A stretch of DNA of 5,202 nucleotides from Bacteroidota bacterium (GTDB lineage Bacteria; Bacteroidota; Bacteroidia; Bacteroidales; Prolixibacteraceae), in assembly GCA_030691295.1 (NCBI GenBank), contig JAUYEQ010000019.1:1-5202 (forward strand). Direction: 5' to 3'. Shown one piece after another: positions 1-5,202 of the stretch (position 1 is its first letter; each line of letters opens with the position of its first letter). Below the pieces are notes generated by a model. The model was not told the DNA's origin, did no database searches, and was given only the letters and a program-made list of their open reading frames with translations. A program made the translations under genes and the position numbers.

Positions 1-49
1 AATATCACTTTGAATATACAGTTTAGCTGATCAGAGCGATATCCTTTGC
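1..49. repeat. 49-nt direct repeat, copy A
   Basis: This is the left copy of a 49-nt repeat whose second copy lies at 114-162. Aligned by hand without gaps, 43 of 49 positions match. The shared core includes AATATACAGTTTAG (13-26) and GATCAGAGCGATATCCTT (29-46). Copy A carries the palindrome CTGATCAG (27-34) and GATATC (38-43). The pentamer CTTTG occurs at both ends of the unit (8-12 and 44-48). It begins at the window edge, so it may extend further left. No ORF is associated with it. It may be an intergenic repeat family of the genome, but that needs the rest of the genome to confirm. Confidence 0.85.
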
Positions 50-68
50 TCCCGAAAAAAAATCGGGA
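50..68. repeat. Hairpin with A-tract loop
   Basis: TCCCGA (50-55) and TCGGGA (63-68) are perfect inverted repeats around a seven-A loop. The right arm continues as GGGACAGGCT (65-74), a module that recurs in the 3185-3233 palindrome as GGGACAAGCT on the other strand. Neither strand has a T-run after the stem, so it does not look like a standard terminator. Confidence 0.65.
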
Positions 69-87
69 CAGGCTGTCACTTTCATGT

Positions 88-108
88 CCGTTGCCTGAAG
101 GCAAACGG
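88..108. repeat. Bulged hairpin between the two direct repeats
   Basis: CCG TTGCC (88-95) pairs with GGCAA plus CGG (100-108), leaving a TGAA loop and one bulged A at 105. It lies in the spacer between the two 49-nt repeats. Its role is unknown; it is most simply part of the same compound repeat patch. Confidence 0.55.
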
Positions 109-113
109 CAAAG

Positions 114-162
114 AATATTCCTTCGAATATACAGTTTAGTCGATCAGAGCGATATCCTTCGC
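114..162. repeat. 49-nt direct repeat, copy B
   Basis: This is the second copy of the unit at 1-49, offset by 113 nt. It differs at six positions. CTTCG replaces CTTTG at both ends (121-125 and 157-161), and TC replaces CT in the palindromic core, so CTGATCAG becomes TCGATCAG. The start of the copy can itself form a small hairpin, ATATTC (115-120) with GAATAT (125-130) around a CTTC loop. Copy B lies just downstream of the GH28 gene in that gene's reading direction. Confidence 0.85.
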
Positions 163-181
163 CGTCACTTTTAAGTGACGG
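162..181. repeat. 9-bp perfect hairpin just after the GH28 stop codon
   Basis: CCGTCACTT (162-170) and AAGTGACGG (173-181) are perfect inverted repeats, which would fold as about 8 bp with a four-base loop. It starts 16 nt past the GH28 stop on the minus strand. On that strand the stem is followed by CGAAGG rather than a T-run, so an intrinsic terminator is not supported. It could protect the mRNA 3' end or be part of the adjoining repeat patch. Confidence 0.6.
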
Positions 182-197
182 ACAAGAACAAAACCCC

Positions 198-1892
198 CTA
201 TTTTCCTAATTTAACCACATTTTTCGGAACCTCTTTCCCTATCACCAATTGTTTTTCAGGATTGGTAAATCCAGCATTTATAAATGAAGTTGCACCTGTT
301 TGCGAACCTGAAACTTTGACAATCGGGTATTGTCCTGCCTTTGTAATCAGCCCGTCAACAGAAACATTTGCACTGTTTTGCAGATCAATTACCGGGTAAT
401 GTTTCGTTTTCAGGTTTAGATTTTCGATATTTACCTGATCGGCATCAATACAAACCAGACCATAATCGACATCCATGTAGATATTGGTGAGTTCGATATT
501 TTCAAGCTTCATTTCAGGCAAACCCTGCAGGAAAATTCCTGTCATAGCGCCCTTGCAATTCACATCGCGGATAAAAATATTCTTGAACTGAGGCGTTTCT
601 TCAGTAACCGGCAAAAGTGCAGGAACTTCACCGTCAGCGCCGGCTTCAAGATCTTCGGAAACAGACCTTCCGCTGTAATAAAGGTTGAAAGAAATTGCCT
701 GAGTTGGAATATTCATCATTTCGATATTCGAAATGTAAATATTTTCGACGACTCCTCCCCTGCCACGGTTGCTTTTAAACCGCAGGCCAACATCTGTTCC
801 AATGAAAGTACAATTCGAAACATGCAGGTTCTTTACTCCGCTTGACATTTCGCTGCCAACAGTAACGCCACCATGGCCATGATAAACGATGCAGTTTTTC
901 ACGATCAGGTTTTCAGCAGGAATATTCCGGTCGCGGCCATCTTTGTCTTTGCCCGATTTTACACAAATGGCGTCATCGCCCACATCAAAATTACAATCGT
1001 GAATGATGCTGTTTTTGCACGACTCGATATCTATACCATCGCCATTCTGCGAATACCAAGGGTTGCGGACAGTGGTGTTCCGCATAGTGAAATCTTCGCA
1101 CATCAGCGGATGAATGTTCCATGCCGGGGAATTCTGGAAAGTAGGCCCATCGATCAATACTTTCTTGCACGAAATCAGGCTGACCATTACCGGACGCAAA
1201 AAATCCCGGATTTGTTCAAATTCTTCTTTGGTCTTTAGCGAGCGTACCACGTTCATTTCTGCAATTTCAGCACCTTTCATAAATTGTTCGGATGGATACC
1301 ATTCTTTTCCATTTTTACTGACAATACCTCCCGAAGCGACCAATTTTTTCCATTGCGATTCATTCAATTTTTCCTTTTTAACAAACCGCCAGGCATCGCC
1401 CGAACCGTCAAAAATACCGTTTCCGGTTATGGCGATATTTTCGAGGTCGCGGCCATTTATTGGAGAGATGCAACGAAATGTATTCAGACCTTCAAAACTG
1501 GTCTCCACCACCGGGTACAAATCTTTATTGGCGCTAAATATCACCGTTGCACCTGTTTCTGTATGCAGTTCGATATTGCTTTTTAGGGTTATTGGTCCGG
1601 TCAGCCAGATTCCGCGCGGGATAATCACCCGTCCGCCACCTTTTGCTGAAAGTGCTTCAATGGCATCGGCAAATGCCTGGGTACAATGTTCCTGTCCCCC
1701 ACTCTGCGCACCAAAATCGGCAATTGATACTGAATTGGCCGGAATAACAGGCTCCTGAACACGGGGCATGTCAAACTCAATTCCGTCGTACAAATCATCA
1801 GCCTGACTGGTTTCTACCTTAGGCTGTGTGTTTGTACATGAAAAAAGAATTGCTGCAGCAAGCAGTGCGAAAATTGTTTTAAATGGTTTCAT
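198..1892 (-). CDS. GH28 polygalacturonase (exo-type, pectin degradation), predicted lipoprotein
   Basis: Complete 564-residue glycoside hydrolase family 28 protein, probably releasing galacturonic acid from de-esterified homogalacturonan. The N-terminus has a hydrophobic segment ending in the lipobox LFSC, with Cys19 as the lipidated residue. Family hallmarks are in order: an N-terminal VSIADFGA strand (about 55-62), GDGID with Asp285, GDDAIC with Asp306/Asp307, YHGHGG with His340, and RFK (371-373). These correspond to the catalytic Asp triad, the His and the substrate-binding Arg/Lys of polygalacturonases. Residues 170-235 form a charged insertion that I recall as usual for Bacteroidota GH28 proteins. 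The start at 1892 is chosen because the signal peptide begins right after it. The residues after Cys19 (TNTQP) lack the acidic surface-export signal of Bacteroidota lipoproteins, so a periplasmic location is more likely. It is the last gene of the visible cluster. Family call is firm; exo versus endo action is inferred from the long pectinase form. Confidence 0.93.
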   Translation of the reverse strand: MKPFKTIFALLAAAILFSCTNTQPKVETSQADDLYDGIEFDMPRVQEPVIPANSVSIADFGAQSGGQEHCTQAFADAIEALSAKGGGRVIIPRGIWLTGPITLKSNIELHTETGATVIFSANKDLYPVVETSFEGLNTFRCISPINGRDLENIAITGNGIFDGSGDAWRFVKKEKLNESQWKKLVASGGIVSKNGKEWYPSEQFMKGAEIAEMNVVRSLKTKEEFEQIRDFLRPVMVSLISCKKVLIDGPTFQNSPAWNIHPLMCEDFTMRNTTVRNPWYSQNGDGIDIESCKNSIIHDCNFDVGDDAICVKSGKDKDGRDRNIPAENLIVKNCIVYHGHGGVTVGSEMSSGVKNLHVSNCTFIGTDVGLRFKSNRGRGGVVENIYISNIEMMNIPTQAISFNLYYSGRSVSEDLEAGADGEVPALLPVTEETPQFKNIFIRDVNCKGAMTGIFLQGLPEMKLENIELTNIYMDVDYGLVCIDADQVNIENLNLKTKHYPVIDLQNSANVSVDGLITKAGQYPIVKVSGSQTGATSFINAGFTNPEKQLVIGKEVPKNVVKLGK

Positions 1893-2018
1893 ATCTATGG
1901 ATTTTTAATTTCTAATTTATTATTGATGATTCCAAACTTTTCATTTATAATCATTTAGTCATTCATTGTAAGAATTTATCAAGGTTCAATGCCGCTGTAA
2001 ACTGAGACTGAACACTGA
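1893..2018 (-). other. AT-rich gap upstream of GH28
   Basis: 126 bp between the CE8 stop and the GH28 start, strongly AT-rich near the GH28 end. There is no ORF and no stable hairpin. The minus strand carries four ATGA tetramers close together (around 1938-1970), and the plus strand has three ACTGA words at about 2001-2018. I found no clean match to the Bacteroidota promoter pattern (TTTG, then TAnnTTTG). The gap may hold a weak promoter or simply be leader RNA within an operon. Confidence 0.5.
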
Positions 2019-2996
2019 TCACTTTATCTTCCCGACCCATTCGCCCAATATCTTTTCCGGAGTATAGCCGGCAGCTTCTGCATCGCTTAACTGGTGCGAC
2101 CATCTCACTCTTTTTTCTGCGGAAGCTCCTGATCCGGTGTTTTTATACTCGGCAAAAAAGGCCGTTTTCTCAGCATCGGGTTTTCCCCAATTGTGCCAGC
2201 CTTCCGATTTGATCATGCCGCCCAGTTCGCAACGCAAAAAGGCTGACTTTCCAAATGGTCTCCACGGACGCCCCAAATAGAACGAGGCTTCGGGAACATC
2301 GCCGGTAATTTTGCAATCGAGGAAAACAAAGCCAAAAGCAGTTCCCTCGTTGGTCGATGGCGCGGTTATATAGCCGTGATCTTTACATACAATTGTGCAT
2401 CGATCGAACACTGCGGTTGACCAGCCGAAAATAAAATCGACGGTTCCTTCAATCACGCAATCGCGGTAATACTGGCGGCTTTTTTCGCCATGCGGGTAAA
2501 GTGTATCCTGAAATCCGGAGAAACGGCAGTTGATAAAAACCACCATGTCGCCATCAATGCGCACCGCCACGGCCTGACCAACAGGACCTGAAGAATTCTC
2601 GAAAGTGATGTTTTCGGCACGGAAACCATCGCCAAACACGAAAAATGAGGTTGAACCGGTTGTCCCGACTTCCTCGCCAAAACGGTTTTTCTTTTGGGCG
2701 AAATCATCGTAAGTCAGGATGGTTTTATCGCGGTCTTCACCAATAAAAACCACATTGGTTTTGCTTCCGGCCAGCACAAGTTTCTCTTTGTAAATGCCGT
2801 TTTTAATGAATATACGCGTTTCGTTTTTCCTGAAATCGGGAACTGCGTTGATGGCTTCCTGAACGGTACGGAAATCGCCGGTTCCATCGGTGGAAACCAC
2901 AAAATGGTAGTCGGAGGCTATTGCAGAACAAGCCAAAACCATTACAAATACAAAACATCCAATTTGTTTTAAATATTTCACCCTCATTTTCGTCAT
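2019..2996 (-). CDS. CE8 pectin methylesterase (pectinesterase), exported
   Basis: Complete 325-residue carbohydrate esterase family 8 protein that hydrolyses methyl esters of homogalacturonan, giving pectate and methanol. All active-site elements are visible: GQAVAVRI with Gln141, GFQDTL with Gln163 and Asp164, GTVDFIFG with the nucleophile Asp187, and YLGRPWR with Arg243 and Trp245. These match the Gln/Gln/Asp/Asp/Arg/Trp set known in plant and Dickeya enzymes. The length is normal for a single-domain bacterial form. The N-terminus is a signal peptide; VLAC at 20-23 could be a lipobox, but SAIA before SDY also fits signal peptidase I, so lipidation is undecided. Met1 at 2996 is used, but Met4 (ATG at 2985-2987) is equally plausible because the 13-nt stretch covering both is duplicated upstream. 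It lies 126 bp upstream of GH28 and should supply that enzyme with de-esterified substrate. Confidence 0.94.
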   Translation of the reverse strand: MTKMRVKYLKQIGCFVFVMVLACSAIASDYHFVVSTDGTGDFRTVQEAINAVPDFRKNETRIFIKNGIYKEKLVLAGSKTNVVFIGEDRDKTILTYDDFAQKKNRFGEEVGTTGSTSFFVFGDGFRAENITFENSSGPVGQAVAVRIDGDMVVFINCRFSGFQDTLYPHGEKSRQYYRDCVIEGTVDFIFGWSTAVFDRCTIVCKDHGYITAPSTNEGTAFGFVFLDCKITGDVPEASFYLGRPWRPFGKSAFLRCELGGMIKSEGWHNWGKPDAEKTAFFAEYKNTGSGASAEKRVRWSHQLSDAEAAGYTPEKILGEWVGKIK

Positions 2997-3023
2997 TTTT
3001 ATTTAATAACCATTTTCGTCATT
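2985..3023 (-). repeat. 13-nt duplication of the CE8 start region, with a mini-ORF
   Basis: CATTTTCGTCATT occurs at 2985-2997, covering codons 1-4 of CE8, and again at 3011-3023. On the minus strand the upstream copy also begins with ATG and reads M-T-K-M-V-I-K before a TAA at 2999-3001. That stop is 2 nt from the CE8 ATG. The two starts are 26 nt apart, so they are in different frames. This may be chance slippage, or a tiny upstream ORF that couples translation; only the sequence duplication is certain. Confidence 0.5.
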
Positions 3024-3071
3024 CCGTCCGAAAAAAGATCAACTCTTTTTTCAACATTTTCGCGCGGACGG
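3024..3071. repeat. Nested inverted repeat in the CE8 leader
   Basis: The outer arms CCGTCCG (3024-3030) and CGGACGG (3065-3071) are perfect inverted repeats. Inside, GAAAAAAGA (3030-3038) pairs with TCTTTTTTC (3044-3052) as a 9-bp AT-rich stem with a five-base loop. The two stems share base 3030, so they partly compete. On the minus strand the inner stem ends in six Ts, resembling a weak terminator, but the stem is A/T-based and not GC-rich. The position, 28 nt upstream of the CE8 start, would suit an operator or a leader structure; this is inference. Confidence 0.5.
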
Positions 3072-3091
3072 TTTTCATAATCTTCATTTCA

Positions 3092-3138
3092 CCCGGGGTT
3101 AAAACCCCGGGCTATTCATATTCCACCCTTTCAGGGTG
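3092..3138. repeat. REP-like pair of hairpins
   Basis: A 9-bp perfect inverted repeat, CCCGGGGTT (3092-3100) with AACCCCGGG (3103-3111), is followed 12 nt later by a second hairpin, CACCCT (3124-3129) with AGGGTG (3133-3138). The layout, a strong GC hairpin, a short spacer CTATTCATATTC and a weaker hairpin, resembles extragenic palindromic elements seen in Bacteroidota genomes. No ORF overlaps it. Membership of a dispersed family is recalled rather than tested. Confidence 0.65.
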
Positions 3139-3184
3139 AAGAAAAGGCAGAATTTCTCACTTCTGGCTTAACGACAGGGTTCTT

Positions 3185-3233
3185 CTCCCCTCCTTCGGAG
3201 AGCTTGTCCCGGTTTTCCGGAAGTTTAGGGGAG
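3185..3233. repeat. Compound palindrome overlapping the GH43 stop codon
   Basis: The outer arms CTCCCCT (3185-3191) and AGGGGAG (3227-3233) are perfect inverted repeats. Between them lie CTCC/GGAG (3190-3200, TTC loop, sharing two bases with the outer arm) and CCGG-TTTT-CCGG (3209-3220). It could form a branched fold. The right arm encodes the final Leu-Pro and stop of the GH43 gene (3225-3233). Its minus strand reads GGGACAAGCT, close to GGGACAGGCT at 65-74. No T-run follows on the minus strand, so a classical terminator is not supported. Confidence 0.65.
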
Positions 3234-4853
3234 GCTCACCCTGAACCAATCTATATCTGCAGAACCTGCATCGTTGATAATTCCGTTTCTCAAGGCATAA
3301 AAACCAACTTTGGCGCCAATCCATTTGCCTTCGCGGGCTTTGAATGCGTTGCCAATAGTTGAAAATATTTGTCCATCGGTGCTGTAACTGAAACTACATT
3401 CAGCGCCTTTCTGAACCTGAACACGGAAATAAATTGTATTTGTTTCTACTGGTTGAGCTGTTGTTAATTCCTCTTTTCCACCTTTGTCAGCTTGTTTGCA
3501 GGTGGCCGACTCAACCGCCAATTTTCCATTTTCGCGTTTAATGGTTATTCTGCCGTAATCCAGTCCCATCACGATCAAGCCAACTTCTTCGCCGTCGAAA
3601 CGGGTGTCGAAAGTCAGTTTGGCGGTTGCGGTAAATTCAGGAGCAGGAAATTTTTGCAAAAGCATATTCGAAACATTCCAAAGATTGACTGCATCGGTCG
3701 ACCGTGGAATACAATTCAACCTGTAAAAGCCCAGGTTTCCTGAAGGGAAGCCCCATGTAGTCTGATAATTTGCATGCCATTGCCATTGTAAACCCAATTC
3801 GCTGGTATTGAATTCATCACTTTCGGGAGGCGTTGCTTTGGGGTACGATTTGCCCACATTCGGCTTTTTATAGGTTCTCACGGGGTCTCCGCAACCATCA
3901 CCATCAGCATCCACACCAATCACAGGCCAGTCGTTTACCCACTTCATCGGGTTCAGATGAACCACTCTTCCGTAGGCAAATAAATCCTGAAAATTCAGGA
4001 ACCAATGTTCGCCGGTTTTGGTATCGACCCATGCGCCCTGATGTGGGCCGTTGATGTCGGTTTTGCCCTGCGCCATTACTATTTTGGTTTCATAAGGGCC
4101 AAAAATGTTTTTCGACCGCAGCACCAGTTGCCAGCCGGTGGCCACTCCGCCAGCCGGGGCAAAAATGTAATAATAGCCATTTCGTTTGTAAAATTTTGGT
4201 CCTTCAACCGTGGGATGATCTTTGTGCCCGTCGAAAACCATTACACTGTTACCAATCAGTTTTGTTCCTTCAGGGTTCATCTGGTTTACGAGAATTATAC
4301 TTTTCACTCCGGCACGACTTCCGGCTAAGGCATAAACGAGGTAAGCTTTTCCGTCATCGTCCCAAAGCGGCGAAGGATCTATCAAACCTTTCCCGCCATA
4401 AACCAGCAAAGGTTCCGACCATGGACCAGCCGGATTGGTTGCTTTTACCATGTAAATACCAAAATCAGGATCGGGATAATAAATGTAATATTCGTTTTTA
4501 TGGTAGCGAATGCAGGGCGCCCAAACACCACCGCCATGCTGAACCTTATCAAATACATCAAGCGGCGGTTGCTTCGGCAATGCATGTGCGATAAGTTTCC
4601 AGTTGACCAAATCGCGCGAGTGCAAAATGGGCAAGCCCGGAACACAATTGAACGACGAAGCGGTCATGTAATAATCGTCGCCAACGCGCACCGCATCAGG
4701 ATCGGAGTAATCGGCGTATAACACCGGATTGGTATAGGTTTCGTCGCCATTGTCGGCTACCCAAACTTTGGATAGTGAGTTGGTTGTTTGTGCTGCCGTA
4801 TTCCACGATAAAGCAACAGTTAAGATCACACAAAGTGAATAAAATTGGTTCAT
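3225..4853 (-). CDS. GH43 glycosidase with C-terminal beta-sandwich domain, exported
   Basis: Complete 542-residue protein. Residues 1-21 are a signal peptide with probable cleavage after NTAA. Residues of about 38-335 form the five-bladed GH43 catalytic domain. The three acidic residues are visible: Asp51 in YSDPD (base), Asp159 in LIDPSP (pKa modulator) and Glu217 in TVEGPK (acid). Around 314-324 is a VDADGDGCGDP loop, Asp-rich and possibly metal-binding. From about 345 (DEFN) to DIDWFRV is a concanavalin-like C-terminal domain of the kind found in GH43 beta-xylosidases. GH43 members act mostly as alpha-L-arabinofuranosidases, beta-xylosidases or galactan exo-enzymes; the subfamily and substrate cannot be set by eye. 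Its context between two CE8 genes suggests trimming of pectin side chains. The start lies 17 nt after the upstream CE8 stop, so co-transcription is very likely. The last two codons and stop lie inside a palindromic repeat. Confidence 0.92.
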   Translation of the reverse strand: MNQFYSLCVILTVALSWNTAAQTTNSLSKVWVADNGDETYTNPVLYADYSDPDAVRVGDDYYMTASSFNCVPGLPILHSRDLVNWKLIAHALPKQPPLDVFDKVQHGGGVWAPCIRYHKNEYYIYYPDPDFGIYMVKATNPAGPWSEPLLVYGGKGLIDPSPLWDDDGKAYLVYALAGSRAGVKSIILVNQMNPEGTKLIGNSVMVFDGHKDHPTVEGPKFYKRNGYYYIFAPAGGVATGWQLVLRSKNIFGPYETKIVMAQGKTDINGPHQGAWVDTKTGEHWFLNFQDLFAYGRVVHLNPMKWVNDWPVIGVDADGDGCGDPVRTYKKPNVGKSYPKATPPESDEFNTSELGLQWQWHANYQTTWGFPSGNLGFYRLNCIPRSTDAVNLWNVSNMLLQKFPAPEFTATAKLTFDTRFDGEEVGLIVMGLDYGRITIKRENGKLAVESATCKQADKGGKEELTTAQPVETNTIYFRVQVQKGAECSFSYSTDGQIFSTIGNAFKAREGKWIGAKVGFYALRNGIINDAGSADIDWFRVSLP

Positions 4854-4871
4854 GTTTATAGTTCTTTTATG

Positions 4872-5202
4872 TTATTCATACCATTTCTTTCCTTTAGAAA
4901 TTTCCCATCCCAGGGGAGCAAATATATTTTCTTTGCTGAAGATTACCGCTTCAGCCGCGCTCAATCCGAGCGACCACGAAACACGTTTGGAGCGGTTTGC
5001 TCCTGCCCCGGAATTACTGTATTCAGCAAAAACTGCTGTTTTCTCATTCTCTGCTTTCGACCAGTTGTCCCAACCTTCAGGAGCGATAAAAGAACCCATT
5101 TCACAATTCAGGAAGGTAACTTTGGCAAAACTTCGCCACGGACGCCCGAGATAGACTTTGTTTACTCCGGACGCGGCAGTTATTTTGCACTTTAGGAAAA
5201 CA
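4872..5202 (-). CDS. CE8 pectin methylesterase, C-terminal part (cut by window edge)
   Basis: The reading frame stays open from the right edge (first full codon ending at 5201) to TAA at 4872-4874, giving 109 residues. It contains the YLGRPWR motif with the substrate-binding Arg and Trp, then EGWDNW and EKTAVFAEY, the standard end of family 8 esterases. The catalytic Gln and Asp residues should lie beyond the window. By hand, 50 of 85 aligned positions match the complete CE8 at 2019-2996, so the two are paralogues and not a recent duplication. The tails differ: this one ends in a longer Lys/Trp-containing stretch, KGKKWYE. The internal Met at 5097-5099 is not the start, because conserved family sequence continues upstream of it. 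It is the first visible gene of the cluster and closely precedes GH43. Confidence 0.92.
   Translation of the reverse strand, partial: VFLKCKITAASGVNKVYLGRPWRSFAKVTFLNCEMGSFIAPEGWDNWSKAENEKTAVFAEYSNSGAGANRSKRVSWSLGLSAAEAVIFSKENIFAPLGWEISKGKKWYE

Noticed and set aside
1..181. CRISPR array
   Set aside because: There are only two repeat copies, the repeat is too long and imperfect, and the 64-nt spacer contains hairpins rather than unique spacer sequence.
162..181. Intrinsic terminator after GH28
   Set aside because: The stem is good, but the minus strand continues with CGAAGG and has no U-tract.
1114..1758. Long plus-strand open frame of 214 codons opposite GH28
   Set aside because: It lies entirely inside a gene with full family motifs on the minus strand and shows no recognisable domain; it is an antisense shadow.
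1893..2018. Bacteroidota-type promoter for GH28 (GAAAAGTTTG on the minus strand, near 1936-1945)
   Set aside because: The -7 match is imperfect and no TTTG element lies at the expected distance upstream, so the call is not supported.
1996..2021. Short ACTGA tandem words near the CE8 stop
   Set aside because: Three five-base words in AT-rich intergenic sequence are within what chance would produce.
4872..5099. A separate 75-residue gene starting at the Met at 5097-5099
   Set aside because: The same frame continues to the window edge with conserved CE8 sequence, so this Met is internal to a larger gene.
4845..5195. Plus-strand open frame over the GH43/CE8 junction
   Set aside because: It is antisense to conserved CE8 sequence (YLGRPWR, EGWDNW) and has no protein family features.

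Overview
The window looks like part of a pectin-degradation locus from a Bacteroidota genome, probably an environmental relative of Bacteroides; I cannot name a genus from the sequence. The evidence is the gene content (GH28, CE8 and GH43 enzymes with export signals), AT-rich leaders without a strong Shine-Dalgarno, and short hairpin repeats of the kind common in that phylum. All four genes are on the minus strand, so transcription runs right to left.

Layout, left to right: positions 1-181 are a gene-free, repeat-dense patch with two 49-nt direct repeats and four small hairpins. Positions 198-1892 (-) encode a GH28 exo-polygalacturonase-like lipoprotein. An AT-rich gap of 126 bp follows. Positions 2019-2996 (-) encode a complete CE8 pectin methylesterase. 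A 228-bp gap (2997-3224) holds a nested inverted repeat, a REP-like hairpin pair and a larger compound palindrome that runs into the end of the next gene. Positions 3225-4853 (-) encode a two-domain GH43 glycosidase. Positions 4872-5202 (-) are the C-terminal part of a second CE8, cut by the window edge and only 17 nt upstream of the GH43 start.

In transcription order the genes are CE8 (partial), GH43, CE8, GH28. The likely combined job is periplasmic or surface processing of methyl-esterified homogalacturonan. The CE8 enzymes remove methyl esters, GH28 then releases galacturonic acid, and GH43 removes neutral sugars such as arabinose or xylose from side chains. No SusC/SusD pair, regulator, pectate lyase or transporter is visible here; if present they lie outside the window.

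The protein-coding content is ordinary for the phylum. The less expected signal is in the non-coding DNA: a duplicated repeat with co-varying ends, a palindrome module shared in opposite orientation by two intergenic regions, and a palindrome that supplies the last codons and stop of the GH43 gene. I see no tRNA, rRNA, CRISPR array, transposase gene or convincing intrinsic terminator.
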